Shown here: positions 1 to 12,693 of the stretch, piece by piece
Layout of the letters: every line of letters starts with the position of its first letter
Position numbering within the stretch: the first letter of the stretch is position 1
Assembly (NCBI RefSeq): GCF_000005505.3
Contig: NC_016131.3
Coordinates: 35,827,001-35,891,000, forward strand
Origin: Brachypodium distachyon
Lineage: Eukaryota; Streptophyta; Magnoliopsida; Poales; Poaceae
Direction of reading: 5' to 3'
Length of the DNA stretch: 64,000 nt
The notes under the pieces: model-generated
Told to the model about the DNA's origin: nothing
Databases searched by the model: none
The model's input: only the letters and a program-made list of their open reading frames with translations
Program-made: the position numbers and the translations under genes

Positions 1-4
1 CCAC

Positions 5-1608
5 ATGCAGCGCTCCTCATTAGGTCATGCGATTATTCGGTTGAACTCTACTAGTAATAGGGACTGGCTTGCTCTTAACAGCCCCCATCTGCATAATGGC
101 ATTCAGTTCACCTTTATGGAGCATAATAGAGGGATTAACTGGAGGGCATTCACATACAACCAGGAAGTCTGGCTTATGCTCCTTAATTTGCCTCTGGATT
201 TATGGGATTCTGCTCATGTGAATGCTGCTAAACTTATCAGCTGGGACAAAACTGTCAGTAATCTTACTAGGGCCATCATCAAGGTGAGAGTTGAAACACT
301 GGCTGATATCCCATATAGCATCATTGTCTCCCATGGAAATAATTCGAATGCTGAGTCATGGTCATGCCTTGTTTACATACTCAGCCAGAGGTTAATGGGG
401 ATGGAGCCACCTGATGAAGATGTGCCACCTGATAATGGGGGCACACCACACCCTCTGCCAGCACTCCCTTTCCACCAGGATCATGGACAGCATGCGCCCA
501 TCATACCTGATCTCAATGAGCTTGTTCAATGGCAGCCATGGCTTGCTCCACCAGAAGATGTTCAGCAGAATCACCTCTCTGAGACCCCTTGATTGCTCAG
601 AACCTTATGCAGCTATTTGATGAAGTCCAGAACATGCCTATGGCACAGGACCCTGTGATAGATCATGATGATGACAGTGCTATCACACTTACCCTGAGCA
701 GCAATGCACCTGATCATGCCTCTGCTAGGTCAGTTAATCAGATGCAGCAACACCCTGAGCAGAATATGCAGGTTCTTCTGATGCCAAACAATTTTGCTGG
801 TCAGATTACTGATGATGTTCAGCTGCAGGTGGCACCTGGTAATGGTGCCCTGGTTAACCCCAATGATATGCTGATTGGGAGAGTTATCATCCCTCCTTTC
901 ACTCATGACCTGCATGATTTCCTTTCTCTCATGGATGATGATATCCATCAACCCCTGATGGAAAAGTTCCACATCACAAATGAAGGTACTGACATTTGGC
1001 AACAACTCTTCATGCCTTCTCATAAGAAGGACCCCACTGTCACCATACCTGGCTCATGAATTGACTATTTCATTGCCATGCTTATGTCACCTGAGAATTT
1101 TTCATGGGTTAGAAAGGTTATTCTATATAATATGTGGAGTATATTTGCTGCCACTAATGACATATCCAGGCAATATATGATGCCTGATACATGTCCTTCT
1201 AAAGTTGAACCTACATGCAAACTGACACTTAGAGCTATGGAGGTCACACAAGGATTCCTCACCCCACAAGCTCCTAGACTTACCCTCCTGCCTGATGAAC
1301 CAGTCAAGACCACCTCTGCTATCAGAGTTAAGAAGAACAGAAAACCACCTGTTGTTGACACTAAGGTGAGAAGAAGCCCAAGGCTGAAGGAGAAGAATTG
1401 TGGTTTCAAACACATTACATGTATCAATAAACACCGCCTGGCCTATGCTGCCACTGCTCCCAAGATCAACAACAAGGTGGCGAGAAGCCTCAGTGAAAGA
1501 TTTGGCTTGGCTGCTGATTGCAAACCTTCTGATGCTGTTGATCCAAAGAAGAAGAACAAGAAGAAGATCCAGGATGATACTCCCACAAAGAAGCAAAAGA
1601 AGAAGTAA
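5..1608 (+). pseudogene. LINE ORF1 (DUF4283-like nucleic-acid-binding protein), broken
   Basis: Two consecutive open stretches (5-592 and 589-1059) and a third (1078-1608) carry one degraded ORF1. The first part contains the pattern NREVWVMLL-like (here NQEVWLMLLNLPLDLW) and IIKVRVETLADIP, which fits the N-terminal DUF4283-type domain usual in plant L1 ORF1 proteins. The end is very basic, with RRSPRLKEK near 1370-1390 and a lysine-rich tail (KKKNKKK...) to the stop at 1606-1608. In the family this protein binds the LINE RNA. The first break is a stop at 590-592. I see no zinc knuckle here. Sure of the LINE context, less sure of the domain name. Confidence 0.7.
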
Positions 1609-1883
1609 TGGATGGCATGTCTTATTATGCCTGACCTAAAGACCTATACATTTTCTTTGCAACACCCTATGTAATAAGTTTTATGTCATGTTTCCTGAAC
1701 TCTCTATGTGCACTTTCCTTCTGAAACCCACCCTGGGTGATAAGACTTGCTTTATGTGCTGGAATGTGTTTGAACCCTTATGGGGATGCACTTACGTCAG
1801 TTTACATTGTGATGACTACTTGGTTCACAATGCACAAAAGTTAAATTTCCCTGTTTCCTATGAATTGCAAAGAATGAAATTTT

Positions 1884-4800
1884 TTGTCATGGAACATTAG
1901 GGGACTGAATGGCAAAGATAAATGGGTTCATGTTAGGAATAAGATTGAAGAGAGTGGCTGCTCGACTAAGAGGGTGCATGTGGACTTTGCTTTCATTCAA
2001 AAATTCTACCCCAGAAGATTCAACAAATTTCTTTTTCACCCCTCTAATGGTAGATCAGGAGGGCTCCTGACCATATGGAATGGAAACACATTTGATGGGC
2101 AATTGGCTTTCTCCAATAACTATTCCCTATCGGTTGAATTCACATGTCTTAGCTCACACAAGAAATGGACTCACACCAACATCTGTGGTCCATGTCAAGA
2201 TGAACCACGCTCAGATTTTCTTGATTGGCTGCATCAGATTGTCATGCCAGATGATGAGAACTAGCTGATACATGAGAATTCAACTTCCTCAGGTCACCAG
2301 ATGACAGGAACCTGCCTGGGGGCAACACATCTGAGATGTTCAAATTCAATGAGGTCATTAGCCATCTGGGATGGATTGAACTTCCTTTGAACGGACGCAA
2401 ATATACATGGAGCAACATGCAGGATTCACCACTACTTGAGAAATTGGACTGGTGCTTTACTTCACTCAATTGGACCCTTAACTTCCCTAACTCTGATGCT
2501 ACCCCACTTGCCAAATCCACTTCAGACCATGTCCCATACATTATCAGCATTAGCACTAACATCCCAAAAGCTCAAATCTTCATATTTGAAAACCACTAGA
2601 TGAACAGACATGGTTTTCTCAAGCTGGTTGCAGATTCATGGCATGAGAATACAACTATTATAGATGCAGATAAACGAATTGCATTTAAACTCAAGAGGCT
2701 CAGTAGGTCTATGAAGAAATGGCTGAAAATAAAAAATGACATGGATACAGAAATTGATGACCTCAACAGCTTAATCCTCCTCCTGGATGCTATTGAAGAT
2801 AATTGAGGGCTTACTGACAGAGAAAGCCAGCTCAGAGCACTAGTTAAGCAGAAATTTCAAGAATGTCTTAATGAACAAAGCATTTACTGGAGACAAAGAG
2901 GGAAAATTAAATGGGTCAAATTGGGGGATGAAAACTCCAAATTCTTCCACTCACTTGCTACTATCCAACACAAAAGAAATAAGATTGCCCGTATTAAGTG
3001 TGAGGATGGAACACTGGTTTATGAGCATGACATTAAATCACACATGTTTTGGCAGGCATACAAAGATAGGCTTGGTCGATCTGAAGGACAAGACCTCACA
3101 TTACACTCCCAAGGTCTGCCCAATCATGATCAGGATCTGTTCGAACTGGAGGTCCCATTCTCTAAAGAAGAGATTGATATGGTGGTCAAGAGTCTCCCAT
3201 GCAATAAGTCACCTGGCCCAGATGGATTTAATACTGACTTCATCAAAAAATGTTGGCCAATCATTAATGAGGATTTCTATGATTTATGTCAGCAATTCTA
3301 CGATGGCAAGCTCTCACTATCATGTATTAATACACGCTACATCACCCTCATTCCCAAGACTGAACATGCTAATGGAGTTAATGATTTCAGACCCATCTCC
3401 TTGCTCAATTGCACTCTCAAATTGCTGACCAATCTACTGGCCAACAGACTGCAGAAGATCATTCTCCTCCTGATACATCAAAACCAATATGGCTTCATCA
3501 AGACTAGAACCATTTAAGATTGCCTTGCCTGGGCATTTGAATACATTCATGCTTGTCAGAAAACCAATGACGAGATCATTTTGCTAAAACTGGACTTTGA
3601 AAAAGCATTTGACAAGGTGGAGCACAAAGCTATCATCCAAATCATGCAGGACATGGGATTTGGTTACAAGTGGTGCCAATGGATCTCCCTTATTCTCAGT
3701 TATGCTACTTCCCATTTACTACTTAATGGTGTCCCTGGCAAATTGATTCACTGCAAAAGAGGAGTGAGGTAGGGAGATCCCCTATCACCACTACTATTTG
3801 TCATTGTGGCTGATCATCTCCAATACATCATTAATTCTGACATACATCATGGTTACATTGAAAGACCTATCCTGCCCAATGCCTGTCTAGATTTCCCTAT
3901 CATTCAGTATGCAGATGCCACACTTATCATCATGAAGGCTGACGAGGAACAATTGCAGAATCTTCAAGGCACCCTCAACCAGTTTCATTCATCTACAGGA
4001 CTGAGAGTTAACTATCAGAAGTCAAACTTAATACCACTCAATATGACTGTGGAGAGGGGACAACAATTTGCTGATCTTCTCAATTGTAAGATGGGCACTC
4101 TTCCATTCACATACCTTGAACTTCCGTTGGGCACCACCAAGCCAAAGATTGATGAATTCATGCCTATGATCAAAAGAATTGAGAGCCGACTAACCTGCTT
4201 CTCCAGTTTGCTCTCATATGGTGGAAAGCTGCAGCTTGTCAACTCTGTCCTCTCTTCACTCCTACTTTCCAGATGAGCACCTTCATGCTTCCTAAAGGGG
4301 TGATTTCACAAATCGATAAATACAGAAGACACTGCTTATGGAGGGGACATGATCTCACCAAGAAGAACCCTCCTCTTGCTGCATGGGAAGTGGTGTGCTG
4401 TCCTAAAAAGGAAGGTGGTCTTGGGGTCATTAATTTGGAGCTCCAAAATAAAGCACTCATCATGAAAAATCTGCACAAATTTTACAACAAAATTGACCTT
4501 CCTTGGGTCAGACTGGTCTGGGAACTGTACCACACCAATGGTCTCCCCCCCAGAGACTATTGCTGATCCTTCATTTTGGTGGCGAGACACATTGAAGCTT
4601 CATGACCAATACAAACAGATTGCTCAATGCTCTATTCAATCAGGACGAACTGTCCACTTTTGGTTGGATCAATGGCAGGATGACAAGCTATGTTTCACAT
4701 GGCCCCAACCGCACTCATTTGCTGTGGACCAAAAATATTTCAGCATGGTATATGAAGAATAGTATTGAGATTACAGACAACTTCCACCTTCCTCTCTCTG

Positions 4801-5435
4801 CTGATGCATGTAGGCAGCTTCAAGAACTTGAACACTTGATCAATGGTATGTCACACACTGAGCAGAATGATATATGGACTTATCCCTGGAAGTCCCCTGG
4901 TTACTCCACAGCCCACACTTACAAGCTCCTCATTACACATATTGACATACATCAGATTTTCAATTGGATTTGGGCCTCTTGCAATCAACTCAAGCATAAA
5001 GTCTTCATGTGGCTTATGATGGTGGATAAATTAAACACACGTGCTATGCTGCTCAAGAAGAACTTCCACATTCAATCACACAACCGTGTCCTCTGTAACC
5101 AGCAGGCAATGGAGACCAGGGATCACCTCTTCTTTAACTGCCAATTTGCTGCCGCATGCTGGAGATACATCTGTCCCAGTTATGCTCCCGAGAATAGCAT
5201 CTTCACTACAATGGAAACTCTCAAGCAAGAACTTCACGTCCCTTTCGCCATGGAGATCATTACACTGGCTACATGGAGCATCTGGAAGACGAGAAACGAC
5301 TACATCTTTAATGGGATTACTCCATCCTTGTATCGCTGTAGAAGAACTTTCAAAGACGAACTCAATCTTGTTTTTCATGGAGCTAGAAGAAAGACATACA
5401 ACGGCCTAAAGGTCTGGATTTATAATTTCATGTAG
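1884..5435 (+). pseudogene. LINE ORF2: endonuclease, reverse transcriptase, zf-RVT; inactivated
   Basis: The reading begins MSWNIRGLNGKDKW, the typical start of the APE-like endonuclease domain of plant LINE ORF2. Downstream (about 2921-4270) are RT blocks: SPGPDGFN, FRPISLLNCTLKLL, LDFEKAFDKVEH and GDPLSPLLF. The C-terminal zinc-binding region (4602-5435) shows NQLKHKVFMWLM and RDHLFFNCQFAAACW. In the family this protein nicks DNA and copies the LINE RNA. Inactivation is plain. There are in-frame stops near 2262, 2597, 2804, 3515 and 3770, and the catalytic YADD motif reads YADA (3908-3919), so the second aspartate is lost. The terminal stop is at 5433-5435. Confidence 0.88.
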
Positions 5436-5473
5436 CTACCATGTACATATTCCCTTTTTGATTATATATGCAA

Positions 5474-5509
5474 TAGGCCTTATGGCCTAAAGCTTTCCGT
5501 CAAAAAAAC
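5474..5509 (+). other. LINE 3' terminal hairpin and A-tail
   Basis: A 6-bp stem with a 4-base loop (5474-5489) lies 12 bases before an uninterrupted A-run (5502-5508). It marks the 3' end of the LINE. Such 3' UTR structures can be recognised by the LINE reverse transcriptase (known for some families; not shown for this one). Confidence 0.5.
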
Positions 5510-6240
5510 ATTCCATGCACCGCGACATGAGTATGTTTTGTTGTAGTAGCAAATTGAGTCATGATTTGGTGGTTGGGCCTGCAGTTGGCCAATTTCATCG
5601 TCCGGATTGATCGTTTGGGTTCACCTGGGAATACTGACATTTTAATTTTAGAAGGCCTCATCATGCATGCTTATATTTAAAAGACCTTGTTCTTGGATGG
5701 TGTAGAGGCCGGGAGGGAAATTCCCTTCCCAACTTTTGTTTCGACCGGGCTTGATGCTGTCGAGATTTATATCTTGATACTCAACTTTACCAGAGAGGGA
5801 TTATTTGGCGAAGCTCCACCATTGAGGTGATTAGCGGACGAAAGACAACCCAATTTGGGTTTGCCGGGAAGAGGTTTTATATATTATTATTTTTCTTTTT
5901 TGTCCTATTTTTAATTTCCATCATCAACACTTTTACTTTTCTCGCTTTCGGTTGTCTCCAACTTTTACTTTTCAAATTTTAGTTTTCCTAAGTTTTGGTC
6001 TTTTGAACTTTTGATTTTCTTAACTTTTATTTTATTTTCGAAGAAAATTTGGAAGAATTTTACATTTTCCTTGAACTTTTAATACTTTTTTTTCTTCTAG
6101 ATTTTACACATTTTTGGACTTTCAAAGAAAAAAAATACACAGATGGAACACACACACAACATACAGATGGGATCACCCACGCGTTGGAGGAGCTGAGGTG
6201 GTGGTGCGCAGAGGAGATTGAGGTAATTGCACCATTGACC
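5510..6240. other. Intergenic, no gene seen
   Basis: AT-rich sequence with poly-pyrimidine runs around 5870-6120. Small ORFs here are low-complexity and not gene-like. Confidence 0.6.
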
Positions 6241-6352
6241 CAATAACTTGAGAGGTGGGAGTAGTTTAGTCTAACAAGTTGCAAAACTGCTCCCACCTAA
6301 TGCTCGTTTTGCAACTTGTTGGACTAAACTACTCCCACGTCTCAAGTTGTTG
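6241..6352. repeat. 47-bp near-perfect inverted repeat (foldback) with 18-nt spacer
   Basis: Left arm 6241-6287 and right arm 6306-6352 are reverse complements with three mismatches by eye. The spacer is 6288-6305. The arms contain a GGGAGTAGTTTAGT core that resembles the TTTAGTCCCAC phrase near 20128, which I take for an LTR-derived sequence. A transcript through here would fold into a long hairpin. No terminal repeats of a known MITE family are evident. Confidence 0.85.
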
Positions 6353-7160
6353 GGCCCGTGGTGAAATTACATCATGAGAATTTTATACTGCCTAAATTTT
6401 TGCATCTTTGTGTGATCAGGTTTGAGGCTGAGGTGAGCATGGCACGTGGAGGAGAGGAGGCTGAGTGCGAGGATCATCAACTGCTGATATCCGACATCAA
6501 GATATGCGCGAGGGAGGAGAGAGAGGCAGGTGCACCACAAATAAAAAGATGGAGGATACAAGTTAGAACAACAAATTGTGTGCAAGGGCAGCCAACGACA
6601 AGAATGACATGCCAAGTTGCACCACAAGTTTAGTCCGAGTATGAGGCGCACTAGGACAGCCCACGATGAGTTCTACAAGTCTAAGGGGCACCTGGAACCG
6701 CGAGTCCATATTTAAGCCAAGTCCTATCCAGATTGCTTGTATCAGTTTGAGTCGAACCATGTCTGGGTTCAAGTCTGAGTCCACGTAGGGTTGCTGACCA
6801 CCCCTCACCTATATATACAAGGGGTGCACCTAGGGTTAGACCACATTTAGCTTATTTTGAGACTCTGTTGAATTGCGAGAAGCACTCATTTGGAATCCTA
6901 TACATCATATTCGTTTCAATAGGGTGTCTATTATCTACTGAAATTTCGAGCATTATTTTTCACTCCGAATTGTGAGATTACGAAACCGCTTGTGGTCGGC
7001 AGACTACTGCGCAAGTGTGTGGTGCTGCGAATTTTCATTGGGTTGCAAATTCGTAGTTCGGCGACGGGTGAACAGCTGGAAGATTTGTAGAATCATACAA
7101 GTTATTCACGTTCCTCTTTGAGAATATCGGGCCGTCCTTTATCATCTCGGCTCTTCGATC
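6353..7160 (+). other. Possible LTR remnant (unassigned)
   Basis: No coding sequence is evident. A TATA-like run lies at 6810-6818 (CTATATATACA), followed by a stretch that reads like the transcribed part of a retrotransposon LTR. I could not find matching second copies or clean TG...CA ends, so this is only a suggestion. Confidence 0.25.
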
Positions 7161-7757
7161 AGCAACAAGCGAGGAAGCATCACAACGTGATGCGTGTGTC
7201 GGAAGGGAGAGGAAAGGGGAGGTTGGCCGTCCGACAGGAAGCAATAGTGGCGACATGATAAGAGAAGCTGCAGCGTCAACGCGGAGAAACTATACCTGCT
7301 GGGCGAAGGAGCGGCGACGACACACGAGGAGGAGCTCCGCCGGCCGACGGAGGAGCGGCGGAGCGCGGCGATAGAAAAAAAATATGAATAGGGCTCGCAA
7401 ATCACCATATCACCATCACCATCTACTAGTAAAAGAATGTGCGGACAGACCTAACACGCGACCGTATGCGCGTGGGAGCTGGGACGCGTACAGTACCTTG
7501 CTAGAGGGACTGCTAGGTGAGCAGGTGCATGCTATATGAGTAAAAGAGCAAGATTCCATGCATGCATGCACATGCACATAAGAGACAAAACAATGGCATC
7601 GTCTTTATTCCTTCTAAACTTCAAACTTGAAAATAGTTTAACTTTCACGTTGTATGTCCGATTTATGATCTGTCTTCACGGTTTGTTTTGCCTCGACAAG
7701 ATCTTTCAAACTAGATTACATATTGATATATTTTGACGATGTTTTTTTTCGTTTTAA
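7161..7757. other. Intergenic, no gene seen
   Basis: GC-rich at 7290-7380, AT-rich afterwards. Open frames here lack recognisable domains. Confidence 0.5.
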
Positions 7758-8110
7758 AAGTTACCATCCCATTATATATAAAGTTTCCACCATGTTGGTA
7801 ACAAATTATGTAGAAGTTACCATCCTATAATATGCAAAGTTGCCACCATGTTAGTAACAAGTTACCACGTGGTACCTTCATACCGGATAGAATGGTACCT
7901 TCTGCGTTAAAGTTGCCATCGTATGATATGTAATGTTGCCATCATGTTACTAACAAGTTACCACGTGGTAGCTTCAAACAAGATAGAATAACTTGTGCAT
8001 TGAAGTTACCACCTTGTAATATATAAAGTTGTCATCGTCTTAGTGATAAAATTACCGCATGGTAAATTTTTCAGAGTAGTATGGTAACTTATGCATTATA
8101 GCATGGTAAC
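7758..8110 (+). repeat. Degenerate tandem array, unit about 93-97 bp
   Basis: Units start at about 7758 (partial), 7812, 7909 and 8002. Each begins with a variant of AAGTTACCATC, then AAAGTTGCCACCATG, then AACAAGTTACCACGTGGTA, and two full units end in a GCATT/GCGTT. The copies differ by point changes and small indels, so the array is old. Its origin is not recognised; it may belong to the subterminal region of a DNA transposon (inference). Confidence 0.75.
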
Positions 8111-10329
8111 AAAAGATTTTTAGAAAGTTAGTCAAAATATAATCAAAGGTGATCTAGTTTTAAGCCCTCGTCGCGACAAACTCAACGATGAAGACCGATC
8201 GTAAATCGGGTAGATAATTTGATCTACAAAACTTTTTGAATGTGTGAAATCAGCCTTAAATGTGCACTTAGCAATTGATTATCTTCATATGTGCATCCCG
8301 CGTATGATGCATGCAGCTTTTTAGCCTGTGCCTAACATATGCACGCATGCAGCACCTGCATGTGTGCCCTGTCCAACCAGTAAAAAAAAAGTATCTTTGC
8401 GTGTGAGAAGCCAACGCCACGCTGGCGCATCGACAACTCTGGACCAACGGCAACCGTGCGCGCGAATCGACACAATAAAAAACATTAGCTCTTTATAATT
8501 TAGGAAAAGAAAATCGCCCCCCTAGCGGACAGATTCACCGATCCATCCTTCCCGTCTGCTACGCCGCCGCCCACACCGGCCCGCCGCCCACGTCCACGGC
8601 CCGCCTAAATCCACGACTAGGAAGACGCCGTCCACGTCGCCGCCGCCGCCGATTCTGCCACCGTCCCCAACTCGCCCACATCGTCCAAGGTGACTCACCG
8701 CCGCCGCTGTCCCCCAACGCCGCCGCCACCCACCCCCGCCAGCAAGAAGATCGGGTGCTACATCCTCAACCTCATTGCCCACCCCCGCCGGCAACCAAAC
8801 CAAATTGTGGAAAGCATTACGATGGGGGCAAACAGTTCATTAGCTCGGCACATGAAGAAATTGGATGTACTAATGGACAGCTAGATCCATCTTGCAATCC
8901 AATGCAAAGCAGATCCATATGCATTTCCAGTACTGATCAGCTGTTGCAATCAGAACAATGGATATAGGTTTGATCATAACTTTTAACCTAAAATATTAAT
9001 TTATGTGTATTGAAACATTATCTAGATACCGGTGTTAGCCCATTGATGTCTTCCCTTTCTTGCATTTTGAATCGGAGGAGCTTGCTCAAAATATGATTAC
9101 TCAAGAAATGAAAATGCCTCACTTAGCAACAAAGGCCAATCGATTTGTTTACATTCATGATATGTTTTGAGCACCTAGGAAAAGCTAGGGGAAACAAATG
9201 AAAATCGACTAACCAAGATGCTATGGAAGCAGGTAACATATATTGTCTGAGATTAAGCAAGTGTGCACTGCATGTCATATGAAAAGAAACAATATATTTG
9301 AAATTAGGATGGTCAGCAACTTGGTTATCCATCTTCAGGCCATGCATGTTGCTTTTCTTGTATATCTCTGATATTGTTTTATGCATCATCTGAAATCTGA
9401 GTTCAAGCTTGTAAAGTTAATGCGGTAATGCCTAGGTTATTCCTTGTGAACCCTCTCACTTGACGGGACAGCGACGGCGGCGGTTTTGCAGGAAGTCAAC
9501 TGTGCGCGCCCGACAAAAGCTGCTTAGCGAGACGGTTCGTTGTTTTTGTTACAGATGCTTTTTTCATCAGGGCATATCGGGGGTTCTATGCAATCATATC
9601 AGTTTAGAGTATTTAATCAATACTCTTCTTTATATCTGTATGGATGCTAGAAATTTATCAGCTTGTAACCTGCACTCTATGATACACATCTCTATAGGAA
9701 AAAAAACTGAACATGAAAGCAACCTTCATTTAGATACTCTGCAGTTCTGGATCATAGTTCTCTGAGTTGGCCACAGTTTCAGCTGAAGGTCTCCAACCAT
9801 TTTGTGTTTTGTATTTAAGGCCACCTATGCTGCACAATATTACTAACCATGCTAGAAGGTACATTAAGGAGGAATTATTTGACATCTAACTTTAAAATAA
9901 CAGTTGAGTTGCTTACTTCAAATACACAAGGTTGTGCTGCTACGAACTTTTGCACGTTTTGGACCTGGTGTTGTACATCTTTCGTGAGTGCCCATTACTG
10001 CGACTGTTGTTAACGACGGTTGTAAGAATAAGATTCTGCCCTGTAATACACGCATGATAGAAGATGATATAAAATAAGAAGCATGGGATTTCATGTTGAA
10101 TCTCTTAGCATGATTTCCTGTAATGTGTCATCTTTCGTTGGAAAGATTAGGTAAAGTATTGATACTTCATGATTTTTTTTTGAGTCCTTTTGCTTTGACT
10201 GCTGAACCCTGGAAATTTGTTCCATTTCTTCCTAATGAAATGACCTATTAAACCCACAGTGGCATATCAAGGCATAGCCTTCCCCTATCGTCTTCCATTC
10301 TTCCATAAAGGTAAACTACTACCCCACAC
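8111..10329. other. Intergenic, no supported gene
   Basis: A GC-rich, codon-like block (8521-8780) with CCG repeats is followed by ordinary AT-rich DNA. Open frames on both strands in the GC block are proline/arginine or glycine-rich and look compositional. The segment may include captured exon pieces, but I cannot name any. Confidence 0.45.
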
Positions 10330-12540
10330 TCTTGCTTTATCCTACCGATGACAAGAGCATGGCGGTGTCTGCAGAGTCTTGGGGCAAAGAGGTGCACACT
10401 GCCGTCTACATCCTCAACCGCACTCCAAAAGGTGCAATAGCTCTGCACTTTTGGCTTTGTCATTCATGTGAAGCGGCTCGGGCCAGGAATTCAAGCTCAC
10501 CAACCGCTCTACTCCCATGGTTTTCGTCAGATACGAGGAAAGGGCACGGCCTAACGGTTTTGTTGGTGAGAAAGGAGTCGAGGACAATCCGTGATGTTAT
10601 CTTCGGGTAGAACCATAGGTGGAACTAGAGCAGTGGACAAGCTAGAACACCAGCGGTCACATTTGGCATGCTGTACGACATGTTATTGGGAGACATCCCG
10701 GGCGCGCCCACGCCGGGGCCGGCAAAGTCGGCATCCAAACCATCTGCGTGAGGGTCATCTACAAACCCTGGCCACGACATCGGCAAGTGCGACGTCTATG
10801 CCGCTACGCTCAACATCTCCTCAACCTGTGCAGGTGGAATGGGTCATGCCTCTCACCAGTCACCACACGACCGTTTGCGGCACACCATGGACAATGCCAG
10901 CTGTTTCGTTGCCAAAAGATGTCAGATATCTACGGTGAGCTTGACGGCGGCAGAGAAGAGCTGCAAGAGGAACATAGTGCGTTATGTCTCGTGGCAGCCG
11001 ATGAACTAGCTAGCATTGATGAGGCGCTGCACGATACAAGTTGGAAGGGTGCCATGAATGCTGAACTCAACTCGATCCGGAACAATGGGACATGGGAGCT
11101 GGCCGACCTTCCTTGGGGCCACCAGGTGGCGATCGAGATTAAGTGGGTCTTCAAGTTGAAGGACACAATCAAGCACAAGGCTCATTTGGTGGCCAAGGGT
11201 TACATGTAGGGGCAGGTCAAGGACTATGATGAGGTGTTTGCTCCGATGGCGCGCATGGAGACCGTGAGGATACTGCTTGCTCTCACTGCGCACCCGAAGT
11301 GGGAGTGCACCACATAGACGTAAATTCCGTGTTCCTTAACCGTGACCTCGCGGAGTAGGCTTATGTGCACCGATGTCTACAACGAGTATCGGGTGTTCAT
11401 GCTGCACAAGACACTGTATGGCTGCGCGGCGCCGGCCGCATGCATGGTATGCAAAGTTGGACATTGCAGTACTAGTTTCGCTCGGTTTCAGGCAGAGCCC
11501 ACTTTGTCGAGGAGGGTGCACGGCACAACGCTGCTTCTAGCGGGCATCTACATTGATGGTAAAATCATCACAACCAATGACAACATCGTTGACATTATCG
11601 AGTTCAAAGGTCAGATGTGCAAGCTGTTCGACATGAGTGATCTTGGCCGCCTGAGTTATTACTTGGTGATCAAGTTCAAGCAGCAGGATGGAGTACGATC
11701 ATGCTGACCAGAGGGCATATGCCATGTTGGACATGTCCGGCATGTCAGGGTGCAACTCGTGCGACACTCCGATGGAATAGTGTCAACACGACTGGCTACC
11801 GAAGTGTTGTCAGAAGCCTGCGCTATCTCTGCAACGCAAGGCATGATATCACCCATGCTGTTGGCACGGTGAGTAGGTACATGGAAGTGCCGGCGGCGCT
11901 GTGCTGCGTGGCGGTGAAGCATATTCTGCGATATGTCAGGGGCACCGTTGGCCATGGGTGCTGCTACAACCGAGTCAGTGCTGATGGGCTACAGCAACAG
12001 CGACCTCGCCCGTGAAGCCAACGATCGGAAGAGCACAACGGGGATGGTCTTCTTCCCGACTCAAGCGTGATCACATGGACATCGCAAAAGCAGATGTTGT
12101 CGCACTCTCATCTTGTGAGGCGGAGTATATCGTGGTAGCCACGGCAGAATGCCAGGGTGTTTGGCTGTCCTGTCTTTATGGCGAGTTGGTCGGGAAAGGA
12201 GCCGATGAGGTTTCAGCTTCTAGTTGACACAAGTTTTTTTTTCGGAAAGGGGAAACGATCCCTGGCCTATGCATCAATCGATGCACACATCCATCTTTTA
12301 TCGCAATCCGTTTTTTTGGCGGGCATGCATATTGCATTTTAATCAAAGTCATAGCTTTGAGCAATAACCCCAGATACTCGATTCCACTTCCTCCACAAGT
12401 GTATTGAAGAGTGCAAGGTGGAGGTCAATCACATTAGGACCGATGGACAAGTTGCCGGTATTTTAAGGAAGGCGCGTGCTTGGTCGAGTCAGGTTCATCC
12501 AAATGAGACAGAAGCTGGGGCTCGTCGAGATCGGGCAACA
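10330..12540 (+). pseudogene. Ty1/copia retrotransposon relic: integrase end, RT, RNase H
   Basis: Degraded pol in several frames. From the left: the integrase tail (VHTAVYILNRTP, about 10390-10430), then the RT start (WKGAMNAELNSIRNNGTWEL and KWVFKLK at 11043-11160, HLVAKGY). Further RT pieces follow (FMLHKTLYGC near 11398; DMSDLGRLSYYL near 11630). Last comes RNase H (SLRYLCNARHDITHAVG near 11812; VALSSCEAEYIVVATAECQ near 12096). The end of RNase H continues at about 12375-12540 as CIEECKVEVNHIRTDGQVA after a short inserted LINE tail. This is the usual integrase-before-RT order of copia elements. There are many frameshifts and stops, and no LTRs could be assigned. Not functional. Confidence 0.85.
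12232..12366 (-). mobile_element. Severely 5'-truncated LINE 3' tail inserted in the Copia RNase H
   Basis: A T-run (12234-12242) followed by TTCGGAAAGGGG...CTGGCCTATGCATC interrupts the Copia RNase H reading. The same phrase occurs next to the T-run of the LINE fragment at 23403-23480, where LINE coding sequence is still visible on the minus strand. I therefore read this as the last ~130 bases of a LINE inserted in minus orientation. Confidence 0.6.
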
Positions 12541-12693
12541 GGCTGCCTGCATTGAACAAATCACCGGTATTCTCACAGGCTCAAGTGTTCCACAAATCGA
12601 CCGTATTAATTCTCACAGGCTTATTTCTTGAACACTTCAGCCTGTAGCCGTAGCTAGTTGCATGTACTCCACTCCAGGAGACAGGAGTAGTTG

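Larger units (their letters stand above)
1..5509 (+). mobile_element. L1-type LINE (non-LTR retrotransposon), 5' end outside window
   Basis: The stretch holds, in order, an ORF1-like protein, an endonuclease, a reverse transcriptase and a C-terminal zinc-binding region, then a 3' UTR ending in an A-run at 5502-5508. This is the standard order of plant L1-type LINEs, which move by target-primed reverse transcription. Just before the tail sits a small palindrome (5474-5489, TAGGCC/TTAT/GGCCTA). The copy is dead: ORF1 is split by a stop and ORF2 by many stops and frame changes. The 5' end is outside the window, so no target duplication can be checked. Confidence 0.9.

Noticed and set aside
8522..8803. 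Glycine-rich minus-strand open frame in a CCG-rich block
   Set aside because: Low-complexity translation of a GC-rich stretch; frames on both strands are equally open.
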